Positions 1-7,777 of a stretch of DNA of 33,788 nt are shown one piece after another (the stretch's first letter is position 1; each line of letters begins with the position of its first letter). The notes below the pieces were generated by a model. It did not search any database. It was not told the origin of the DNA and was given only the letters and a program-made list of their open reading frames with translations. This stretch comes from Candidatus Hebobacteria bacterium. Its GTDB lineage: Bacteria; Armatimonadota; Hebobacteria; Hebobacterales; Hebobacteraceae. A program made the position numbers and the translations under genes. The DNA lies in contig JALGTG010000024.1 in the NCBI GenBank assembly GCA_029821495.1, positions 1 to 33,788 of the forward strand, written 5' to 3'.

Positions 1-577
1 ACAGGGGGCGCGTGTCGGCGGACTCGGGGATGACGAAGCTCTGCGCCTGTCGGGCCTTCTCTCGCTCCTCCCTCAAGAAGATCAGGTGCATGGCGATTCC
101 GATGAGGAAGGCGAAGGCGACGGCGCCGATGGCGCGGGCGAGGCCGAGCTGGAAGCCGAGGACGCGGGCGGTGAGGATGATGGCGAGGACGTTGATGGCG
201 GGGCCGGAGTAGAGGAAGGCGGTGGCGGGGCCGATGCCGGCGCCGCGGGTGTAGATGCCGGCGAAGAGGGGGAGGACGGTGCAGGAGCAGACGGCGAGGA
301 TGGTCCCGGAGACGGAGGCGACGGAGTAGGAGAGTAGCTTGTTGGCGGTGGGGCCGAAGTACTTCATGACCGACTCTTTGCTGACGAAGACGGCGATGGC
401 GCCGGCAATGAAGAGGGCGGGGACGAGGCAGAGGAGGACGTGCTCGCGGGCGTACTCGTGGAGCATGGCGAAGGCCTCGAGGATGGAGGCCTGGACGCGG
501 CCGCTGCCGACGGGCAGGAAGTAGGCGGCGAGGAAGGCGGCGAGGAGGAGGATGAATTGTCGGAGTCTGGTGCTCAT
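1..577 (-). CDS. ArsP/DUF318-type permease (partial, runs off left edge)
   Basis: Hand translation of minus strand from ATG at 577: MSTRLRQFILLLAAFLAAYFLPVGSGRVQ...AVCSCTVLPLFAGIYTRGAGIGPATAFLYSGPAINVLAIILTARVLG; CSCTVLPLFAG and GPAINV motifs typical of PF03773 permeases. Overlaps arsM stop by ATGA. Confidence 0.85.
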   Translation of the reverse strand, partial: MSTRLRQFILLLAAFLAAYFLPVGSGRVQASILEAFAMLHEYAREHVLLCLVPALFIAGAIAVFVSKESVMKYFGPTANKLLSYSVASVSGTILAVCSCTVLPLFAGIYTRGAGIGPATAFLYSGPAINVLAIILTARVLGFQLGLARAIGAVAFAFLIGIAMHLIFLREEREKARQAQSFVIPESADTRPL

Positions 578-1365
578 GGGCTGGGCTTGCGGCCGGTGAC
601 ACGTAGGCTGGTGACGACGCCCTCGAGGTCGGAGGCGGTGATGCCGGCGGAGCAGCAGTCGCCGGCGAGGAGCTTGGAGGCGTCGGCCGCCGAGGCGACC
701 TGGATGTCGTCGAAACCGGCGGCCTCGATGGCCGCGAGGTAGTCGGCGCGGCTGATGGCGCCGGAGATGCAGGAGCAGTAGGCGTCCGAGTCCCCCTTGA
801 GGGCGTCGGGCAGGGGGCCATCGAGGACGATGTCGGCGATGGCGATGCGGCCGCCGGGCTTGAGGACGCGGACGATCTCGCGAAAGGCTTTCGGCTTGTC
901 GGGCACTAGGTTGAGGACGCAGTTGCTGATGACGAGGTCAACGGAGGCGTCCGCGACGGGGAGCGCCTCAATATCGCCGAGACGGAATTCGACGTTGGCG
1001 CAGCCGGCCTTCTGGGCGTTGGCGCGGGCTTGCTCGATCATCTCGGGGGTCAGGTCTACTCCGATGACGCGGCCGGTGGGGCCGACGCGGGCGGCGGCGA
1101 GGAAGGCGTCGAAGCCGGCCCCCGATCCGAGGTCGAGGACGGTGTCGCCGGGGGAGATGGTCGCGAGTGCAAGCGGGTTGCCGCAGCCGAGGCTCAGATC
1201 AACGCCCTCGGGCAGGGCGGCCAGGTCCTCCGGGGAGTAGCCGATCTGTTCGGCGGCGCTCTGACTTCCGGTGCAACAGGGGTCGGCGTCTCCGCAGCAT
1301 GGCTGCTTTTCCTGAGAGGCGATAGCGCCGTAGCGGCGCTTCACCCACTGCTTCTCACGAGACAT
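574..1365 (-). CDS. arsM: Arsenite S-adenosylmethionine methyltransferase
   Basis: SAM motif VLDLGSGAGFDAFLAA; SLGCGNPLALA; conserved Cys residues (ISNCVLNLVPDK, YCSCISGA, GDCCSAG); N-terminal CCGDADPCC; in an ars context. Confidence 0.93.
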   Translation of the reverse strand: MSREKQWVKRRYGAIASQEKQPCCGDADPCCTGSQSAAEQIGYSPEDLAALPEGVDLSLGCGNPLALATISPGDTVLDLGSGAGFDAFLAAARVGPTGRVIGVDLTPEMIEQARANAQKAGCANVEFRLGDIEALPVADASVDLVISNCVLNLVPDKPKAFREIVRVLKPGGRIAIADIVLDGPLPDALKGDSDAYCSCISGAISRADYLAAIEAAGFDDIQVASAADASKLLAGDCCSAGITASDLEGVVTSLRVTGRKPSP

Positions 1366-1368
1366 GGG

Positions 1369-1704
1369 TCACTCTCCTCCGTTGGGCTGGTGGTCCTGAG
1401 GGATCGGGTGGTAGGCAATCGGCTCGGAGCGCAGCTCCCGCGCCCAGCGGCGGACCCGTGTGAGGACGGGCTGCAACTGTCCCGAGGGATCGCCCCGTTG
1501 GGCGAGCAGGTGGCCGAGCATCATCACGTTGGCCTGCACGCCGGGGGGACACCAGGTGTCCTTGGGGTCGAAGGTGTGTAGGCCGGGAGGGGGGAGGTCG
1601 GATTCGCGATACTGGCACCACTGTCCGGTCTCGACACCGAGCGCGGAGCAGATGGGATAGCACGGGCACTGGATGGACTGGTCTGTTCCGGACTTGGCGT
1701 TCAT
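1369..1704 (-). CDS. Unknown 111-aa Cys-rich protein in ars operon
   Basis: ORF sits between arsR and arsM with ATGA overlap with arsR (1701-1704) and 3-bp gap to arsM; contains CPCYPICSALG ... WCQYRESDLPPPG ... WCPPGVQANVMMLG. Confidence 0.7.
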   Translation of the reverse strand: MNAKSGTDQSIQCPCYPICSALGVETGQWCQYRESDLPPPGLHTFDPKDTWCPPGVQANVMMLGHLLAQRGDPSGQLQPVLTRVRRWARELRSEPIAYHPIPQDHQPNGGE

Positions 1705-2039
1705 CTGCTGGTCTGAAGCTGAAGTGCGAGTGAGTCGGCGGCGGCGAGTTGGCCGGCGAGGAAGGCGCGCATGTAATCAATGGCCCTGAAGATGCGCTTG
1801 TCGCGGACGCGGTAGTAGACGGAGTGGCCTTCGCGGCGGGTCTGGACGAGGCCGGCGCGGCGGAGGGCGGCGAGGAGTTGGGAGAGGTTGGACTCGCTGA
1901 CACCGACCTGGGGGGCGAGGCGGCAGACGCACTCCTCCCCATCGCGAAGGAGGTCTAGGACTTTCATGCGTGCGGGGTGGCCCATGGCCCTGCAGACGGC
2001 GGCGTGGAGCTGGTAGATGCGATCATCGGAGAGTGTCAT
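1701..2039 (-). CDS. arsR: ArsR/SmtB-family metalloregulator
   Basis: Winged HTH: ALGHPAR-like MGHPARMKVLDLLRDGEECVCRLAPQVGVSESNLSQLLAALRRAGLVQTRREGHSVYYRV; ECVCRL metal-binding motif. Confidence 0.93.
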   Translation of the reverse strand: MTLSDDRIYQLHAAVCRAMGHPARMKVLDLLRDGEECVCRLAPQVGVSESNLSQLLAALRRAGLVQTRREGHSVYYRVRDKRIFRAIDYMRAFLAGQLAAADSLALQLQTSR

Positions 2040-2041
2040 TC

Positions 2042-2073
2042 CCGCAATACCTCATATCCGCTGAGTATTGCGG
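2042..2073 (-). promoter_or_regulatory. Inverted-repeat operator for ArsR
   Basis: CCGCAATACCTCA (2042-2054) and TGAGTATTGCGG (2062-2073) form a near-perfect inverted repeat directly between the -10 box and the arsR start. Confidence 0.8.
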
Positions 2074-2102
2074 ATTATAGCAGAAAGGGGGAGGGCTGTC
2101 AA
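2074..2102 (-). promoter_or_regulatory. Sigma70-type promoter of ars operon
   Basis: Minus strand TTGACA (2097-2102) - 17 nt - TATAAT (2074-2079), exact consensus. Confidence 0.88.
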
Positions 2103-2268
2103 GTCTCTGAGATGGGTGTTGGGCGGGCGGTGCGCGCGTATGCGGCCGATGAGGTCGGCAATGGGTGCGAGGCGAGGCGCAGGATGGCTGCGGTGGGATG
2201 CCGAAGGCGGGGGTGGACTGGGCGGGGTGGAGGAGGGACAGCGGACAGTGCAGGAGGAGGAGGAGGCG

Positions 2269-2715
2269 ATGGAGCTGAGACAAGACATGCTGACTCATGG
2301 GGTGAACGTCGTGGCGGCGGAGGACGCGGGGAAGCGGCGGGGGCTGGCGGTTGCGTGGGCAACGCAGGTGGCGAAGGATCGCGTCGTCATCTCTGTGGGC
2401 GAGCACAGCGCTACGCGAGAGCTGATACTGGCGTCGAAGGCGTTCGGGCTGAGCGTGCTGAGGCGGGACCAGCTGGAGGTGGCGCGCAGGTTCGGGACGC
2501 AGTCGAGCCGGGATGTTGACAAGTTCGAGGGGATAGGGTTCCACGCGGGGGAGACGGGGTCGCCGCTGCTGGACGAGTGTGGGGCTGCGTTCGATTGTGT
2601 TGTGGATGCGGTGTACGACCAGGGATGGCAGAAGCTGATAGTGGGGCGGATCGTGGGGGCCGAGTTTGCGGAGGAGGAGTACGAGCCATTGCTGTATCGA
2701 CAGGGGGACTACTGA
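2269..2715 (+). CDS. Flavin reductase-like FMN-binding domain protein
   Basis: MELRQDMLTHGVNVVAAEDAGKRRGLAVAWATQVAKDRVVISVGEHSATRELILASKAFGLSVLRRDQLEVARRFG...; typical flavin reductase fold pattern. Start chosen at 2269 rather than the long upstream ORF start 2068. Confidence 0.75.
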   Translation: MELRQDMLTHGVNVVAAEDAGKRRGLAVAWATQVAKDRVVISVGEHSATRELILASKAFGLSVLRRDQLEVARRFGTQSSRDVDKFEGIGFHAGETGSPLLDECGAAFDCVVDAVYDQGWQKLIVGRIVGAEFAEEEYEPLLYRQGDY

Positions 2716-2752
2716 GGGAGCCATTGCTGTATCGACAGGGGAACTACTGAGG
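2683..2752 (+). repeat. 35-bp tandem duplication (two copies, one mismatch)
   Basis: GAGCCATTGCTGTATCGACAGGGG[G/A]ACTACTGAGG repeated at 2683 and 2718; the first copy contains the stop codon of the flavin reductase gene. Confidence 0.93.
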
Positions 2753-2903
2753 GAGTCGTTGGGGGCGGCTGTGGGGGGATGCAGCGAGCGCGATGGGGGG
2801 CCGGGGATGGGGGCAGGAAAAGCGTTGTGAGGCAGTACTAGAGAGAAGGTGAGGGGCATGGCGGTGACGAAGGGGGGAGCGAGTTACGGAGGGCCCTCGC
2901 GGA

Positions 2904-2933
2904 TTGACTTCGGGCCCTGCGGCGTGCTAGGAT
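2904..2933 (+). promoter_or_regulatory. Putative promoter of the membrane operon
   Basis: TTGACT (2904-2909) - 18 nt - TAGGAT (2928-2933), 50 nt upstream of ATG 2984. Confidence 0.45.
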
Positions 2934-2983
2934 GGCCGGCGATGAGGCCCAGTGAGAACTGCCTAAGCGGGAGGCGACGTGAT

Positions 2984-5900
2984 ATGAGAGCGGGACGAGG
3001 GTGCGGACTGCACGGCGGGGGAGAGTCCGGGTGTCGCGCAGCGGCACCGCTCAGCAGACTCCTGCTCGTAGCATTGGCCGGCGCGCTCGTGGGGTTGATG
3101 AGCGCGCCGTCTTCGTTTGCGATACTGGGGAAGAAGGAGCCGACCGCGGAGCAGCAGGAGTGGTGGCCCAAGTTTGCGGGTGAGGTGGACATAGAGAATC
3201 TGGAGAAGCACGTCACGCGGATGAGCGATTTCAGTCCGCGTCTGGCGGGATATCCGGGGTCGGAGCTTGCCGCGCAGTACATCGTGGACCAGATCGAGGG
3301 GATGGGGGTGGCGGATGCGAGCAAGCAGGAGATCACGGAGGATGCGCTGGGTCCGAAGCTGCCCTATAGGGAGAGCTACTGGGTGACGGTGCCGTGGGTG
3401 CACGGGCAGCCGACGCTGGAGGTGCTGGATGGCGGGGAGGTGGTGGACAGCTATGATGTGTACCCGCTATGGCCGAACCTGGTGCGGACATCGCAGCTTC
3501 CGGAGGGTGGGAAGGAGTTCCGGCTGATAGACGGGGAGGACGGGAAGCTGGCGCGGTTCAACGGCCTGGACGTGGTGGGGACGGCGGTTCTGATGGACTT
3601 CAACAGCGGGTCGAACTGGCTGAACGCGCCGCGGCTTGGGGCGGAGGCCCTGGTGTTCGTGGAGCCGGAGACGACGACGCGGGGGGAGGCGGAGACGAAG
3701 TTCCTGCGGATTCCGATCAACATTCCACGATTCTGGGTGAGCCGGCGCGACGCGTATCACCTGCAAGCGCGGCTGAAGTCGGAGCCGGAGGTGCAGATCA
3801 GGCTGAAGTGCAAGATGACGTGGGAGCGGAAGCCTGCGTGGAACGTGGTGGCGGAGATACCGGGCACGGATGAGAAGCTGAAGGAGCAGACGGTCTACCT
3901 GACGGCTTACTATGACTCGATGTCGGTGGTGCCGCAGCTTTCGCCTGGTGCGGAGAGCGCGTCGGGGGCGGCGGCGCTGCTGGAGCTGACGCGAGTTCTG
4001 AAGAAGTACCCGCCGAAGCGGACGGTGCGGGTGGTGTTCAACGGGGCGCACTTCCTGGGGCTGGCCGGGGTGCGTAACTTCGTGGCGACGCATCTGGACG
4101 AGTTGACGGAGGGGACGCGGGTAGATAAGCCTGCGAAGTTCCTGGGACTGATACCTTACACGAAGACCGTCAGGGAGAAGATGAACGTTAATCTATTCCT
4201 GGCGGTTGATTTCTCGACGCAGAACGACAAGGTGGGCGTGTTCTACAAGGGGATGTTCTACGATCAGCGCGAGGACACGGATATCAGCCGGCATTTCTCG
4301 GACTTCGCGCGGACGCTGAGAGAGAACGCGACGCTGATGGGGTACTGGGGGACGAACCATGCGTCGTTTGCGGATGGGGTGAATCCGATCTACGGGAAGC
4401 CGTGGCGGACGTTCATCTTCGGGAAGATCGCGCTGGACAACGAGCCGATTACACTGGGAGGAGGCAGAGGGGCGGCCTTCGTGACGACGGACGATGCGCG
4501 GCCTCGGGTAGACACGCCGTTCGACACAGTTGAGTGGGTGAACTTCCAGAACCTGACGCGACAGACGCAGTTTCTGGCGGCGACGATGTGGGACATTGTG
4601 ACGGACCCGAAGATGCCGGTGGACAAGGAGCCGTCGTTCCACCGGATGTCGGTGACGGGGGGGTTCGCGGAGCTATCGGCGCGGGCGCTGGCGTTCGATC
4701 CGACTCGGAGCATTGTGGCGGACAAGGTGATTGACGGGACGATGGTGGTCGCGCGGATGTCGGACTCGACGCTGATGGGGACGCGCGGGGACCTGGTGGA
4801 GATCGTGGACTCGGAGGGGCGATCGCACTTCTGGGGTTATCCGACGATCAATGCTTACGGCTGGCGGAAGCCGAGCTACATCGAGGCGTATCACACGGAC
4901 CCGAAGACCGGCCATATAGACTATGCGCCGGACCGGGGGCCGATGGGGAACCGGAACCACCCTCGGGATCCGACGGAGTTCTTCATCACGTCTGGGAAGA
5001 AGGACTTCACAATAGTCGTGTTCGAGTGCGTACCGATCGCGATGTACGACCTGGTGGACCCGCAGAGCTTGACGACGCTGAGGTACATCAAGGTCTACGA
5101 CGGGCTGACGGATGCGGAGCCGCGGCGGTATGGGTTGACGGTGCCGCACCCCGAGCCGTGGCGGGGCCACGTGGAGGATGTGGCGCTGGTATTTGCGGAC
5201 AAGACGCCGGAGAACCCAGCGCGAGTGAAGGTGATGATGGGGCTGGGGGCGGGCTCGGTGCGGATGTTGCTGCTGGATGCTTCGACGGTCAGCGAGAAGA
5301 ACCCGCAGGGGCTGGGATACCTTGCGGATAAGCCGTTTGCGCTGCCGCACACGCCGCTGCGCGTGACGGAGGATATGTGGGCGCTGGACGAGATGCGGAT
5401 GCAGAAGCTGGCCGGCTTCCGGATCGTTAACGATATTGTGTGGAAGCATCACGCCAAGGCGAAGGAGCTGCTGGAGGAGGCGAAGGCGGCGCTGGCTGCA
5501 CGGGACTATAGGCTGACGGATGCGAAAGCGCGTGCGGCGTGGGGGTATGAGGCGCGGGCTTATCCGGCGGTGCTGTCGACGATGAACGATGTGGTGAAGG
5601 GGGTGCTGTTCTACCTGGCGCTGATGCTGCCGTTCGCGTTCTTCGTGGAGCGGTTGGTGTTTGCGTTTCCGAACTTGCGGCTGCAGATTGTGGGGTTCGT
5701 GGCGATCTTCGCTGCGATCTGCCTGGTGTTCAGCTTCATCCACCCGGCGTTTGAGATCACGACCAACCCGTGGATCGTGCCGCTTGCGTTTATCATGGTG
5801 GCGCTGAGCGTGCTGGTGATCGCGCTGGTGACGATGAAGTTCGAGGACCAGCTCAAGAAGATGCAGATGCAGGTGTCGGGCGTGCACCGCGCGGACATCG

Positions 5901-7732
5901 GGCGGATGAGCGTGGCGGCGGCGGCGTTCTCGCTGGGGATCAGCAACATGCGTAAGCGGCGCGCGCGGACGGTGTTCACGTGCCTTACGCTGGTGCTTCT
6001 GACGTTCACGGTGCTGTCGTTCACATCGGTGAAGACGGGGACGAAGTACAACGAGCGGCGGGCGAAGGGGAAGCCGGCGTATCAGGGGCTGCTGGTGCGG
6101 AACGCGATGTGGGAGCCGCTGGAAGAGTCGGCCTACCGGGTGTTGAACGACGAGTTTGGGCGAGAGCGCGCGGTGGCACCGCGGGCGTGGTTCTTCACAT
6201 CGAAGACTGAGGAGCAGTCGTTCATCCAGATCAGCACGGATGCGACCGATACGAAGTACGATGCGCGGGCGGTGACGGGGCTGAGCCCGGCGGAGAAGGA
6301 GGTGACCGGGCTGGGGAAGGGGGCGACGCTGAGGGCGGGGCGGTGGTTCGAGCCGGGGGATGTGCATGTGGCGATAATCCCGACGGGAATGGCGGAGGAG
6401 TTCCACATTGAGCCGGAGGATGTGGGGAAGGTAAAGATCTTCCTCGGTGGGGTGCCACACGATCTAATCGGGATCCTGGATGCGAGCCATGCGAAGCGTG
6501 CGGTGGATCTGGACCAGGAGCCGCTAACGCCGGTGGACTGGATACAGATGCAGAGGATGTCGCGGCAAGGAGGTGGGGGCGGCGGAGGGCAGCAGGGCCA
6601 GAGGACAGGTTTCCAGGAGTATCTGCACTTGTCGCCGGACCAGGTGGTGTTCATCCCGTTCGAGACGGCGCTGAACCTGGGTGCGGAAGTGGAGTCGGTG
6701 GCGGTGAGCTTCGGGCAAACGAAGCCGGGGGAGGCGGTGGACGCGGCGTTGGCGGCGGAAGTAGAGAAGCAGGCGCAGGAGGTAAGGGAGACGCTGTGGG
6801 GGCTGATGCCGCGGCTTGGGTTCAACCTGTACGCGGGGACGGGAGATGAGATTCGGAAGTGGAGTGCGATCGGGCGGACGTCGATCATCGGGATGGGAGA
6901 CGTGCTGATCCCGATTCTGATCGCGGCGCTGATCGTGTTGAATACGATGCTTGGTGCGGTCTACGAGCGGGTGCGGGAGATCCACATCTTCAGCTCGATC
7001 GGGCTGGCGCCGAGTCACATTGGGATGCTGTTCCTGGCGGAATCTTTCGTGTATGCGATTCTGGGGGCGATCTTTGGGTATCTGATCGGGCAAGGGACTG
7101 CGAAGCTGATCACAGTGTTCGACATACTGCCCGGTCTCTACCTGAACTACTCGTCGGTGGCGGCGGTGGCTTCGACGACGGTGGTGATCGGGGTGGTGAT
7201 GCTCTCGACGCTGTATCCGGCGCGGAAGGCGTCGGAGGTGGCGACGCCGGCGATCGAGCGGAGCTGGCAGCTGCCGGATGCGGTGGGGGATAGCTGGGAC
7301 ATACCGCTGCCGTTTGCTGTTACGGGCGATCAGGCGATAGCGCTGTCGCACTTCATGATGGAGTGGTTCCAGGCGTACGAGGAGTACTCGGTCGGGGACT
7401 TCGTGACGCAGGATGTGAAGTCGTGGGAGGAGCCGAGCGAGCACGGGACTTCGTATATCATCGAGCTGATGGCGTGGCTGGCTCCGTTCGACTTGGGGGT
7501 GAGCCAGAAGGTGCAGCTTCGGACCGTTCCGACGGACATGGAGGATGTGTTCGAGATAATGATGCACCTGGAGCGGGTGAGCGGGGACGTTTCGTCGTGG
7601 CAGCGTGTGAATCGACGGTTCCTGAATACGCTTCGGAAGCAGTTCCTGATCTGGCGAACGCTGAGGTCTGAGGAACGGGATCGGTACCTGAGTCTGAGCG
7701 CGGCGCCGGGGACGGCCGAGGCGGCTTCGTAG
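2984..7732 (+). CDS. Giant membrane protein: signal anchor + degenerate M28 peptidase-like domain + FtsX/MacB-type permease + C-terminal unknown domain
   Basis: ORF 2849-7732; ATG 2984 preferred (GGGAGG upstream, downstream of putative promoter, followed by hydrophobic LSRLLLVALAGALVGLMSAPSSFA). M28-like core VYLTAYYDS...PGAESASGAAALLELTRVL...RTVRVVFNGAHFLGLAGVRNFV. TM block FYLALMLPFAFFVERLVFAF..., then permease segments RRARTVFTCLTLVLLTFTVLSFTSVKTG and GMGDVLIPILIAALIVLNTMLGAVYERVREIHIFSSIGLAPSHIGMLFLAES...STLYPARKASEVAT. Confidence 0.85.
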   Translation: MRAGRGCGLHGGGESGCRAAAPLSRLLLVALAGALVGLMSAPSSFAILGKKEPTAEQQEWWPKFAGEVDIENLEKHVTRMSDFSPRLAGYPGSELAAQYIVDQIEGMGVADASKQEITEDALGPKLPYRESYWVTVPWVHGQPTLEVLDGGEVVDSYDVYPLWPNLVRTSQLPEGGKEFRLIDGEDGKLARFNGLDVVGTAVLMDFNSGSNWLNAPRLGAEALVFVEPETTTRGEAETKFLRIPINIPRFWVSRRDAYHLQARLKSEPEVQIRLKCKMTWERKPAWNVVAEIPGTDEKLKEQTVYLTAYYDSMSVVPQLSPGAESASGAAALLELTRVLKKYPPKRTVRVVFNGAHFLGLAGVRNFVATHLDELTEGTRVDKPAKFLGLIPYTKTVREKMNVNLFLAVDFSTQNDKVGVFYKGMFYDQREDTDISRHFSDFARTLRENATLMGYWGTNHASFADGVNPIYGKPWRTFIFGKIALDNEPITLGGGRGAAFVTTDDARPRVDTPFDTVEWVNFQNLTRQTQFLAATMWDIVTDPKMPVDKEPSFHRMSVTGGFAELSARALAFDPTRSIVADKVIDGTMVVARMSDSTLMGTRGDLVEIVDSEGRSHFWGYPTINAYGWRKPSYIEAYHTDPKTGHIDYAPDRGPMGNRNHPRDPTEFFITSGKKDFTIVVFECVPIAMYDLVDPQSLTTLRYIKVYDGLTDAEPRRYGLTVPHPEPWRGHVEDVALVFADKTPENPARVKVMMGLGAGSVRMLLLDASTVSEKNPQGLGYLADKPFALPHTPLRVTEDMWALDEMRMQKLAGFRIVNDIVWKHHAKAKELLEEAKAALAARDYRLTDAKARAAWGYEARAYPAVLSTMNDVVKGVLFYLALMLPFAFFVERLVFAFPNLRLQIVGFVAIFAAICLVFSFIHPAFEITTNPWIVPLAFIMVALSVLVIALVTMKFEDQLKKMQMQVSGVHRADIGRMSVAAAAFSLGISNMRKRRARTVFTCLTLVLLTFTVLSFTSVKTGTKYNERRAKGKPAYQGLLVRNAMWEPLEESAYRVLNDEFGRERAVAPRAWFFTSKTEEQSFIQISTDATDTKYDARAVTGLSPAEKEVTGLGKGATLRAGRWFEPGDVHVAIIPTGMAEEFHIEPEDVGKVKIFLGGVPHDLIGILDASHAKRAVDLDQEPLTPVDWIQMQRMSRQGGGGGGGQQGQRTGFQEYLHLSPDQVVFIPFETALNLGAEVESVAVSFGQTKPGEAVDAALAAEVEKQAQEVRETLWGLMPRLGFNLYAGTGDEIRKWSAIGRTSIIGMGDVLIPILIAALIVLNTMLGAVYERVREIHIFSSIGLAPSHIGMLFLAESFVYAILGAIFGYLIGQGTAKLITVFDILPGLYLNYSSVAAVASTTVVIGVVMLSTLYPARKASEVATPAIERSWQLPDAVGDSWDIPLPFAVTGDQAIALSHFMMEWFQAYEEYSVGDFVTQDVKSWEEPSEHGTSYIIELMAWLAPFDLGVSQKVQLRTVPTDMEDVFEIMMHLERVSGDVSSWQRVNRRFLNTLRKQFLIWRTLRSEERDRYLSLSAAPGTAEAAS

Positions 7733-7777
7733 GGTTACGAGACGGAGGCGAGGCGGATTGAGACCGACGAGAGGTAG

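Noticed and set aside
2068-2268. N-terminal extension of the flavin reductase ORF
   Set aside because: It would begin inside the ars promoter and has biased, non-conserved-looking sequence; ATG 2269 is more plausible.
4673-6460. 595-aa minus-strand ORF
   Set aside because: Antisense shadow of the giant permease gene; Arg/His/Pro-rich low-complexity translation typical of high-GC antisense frames.
6570-6600. Poly-Gly tract (QGGGGGGGQQG) as a frameshift site
   Set aside because: Reading frame continues unbroken through the tract; most likely a flexible loop.
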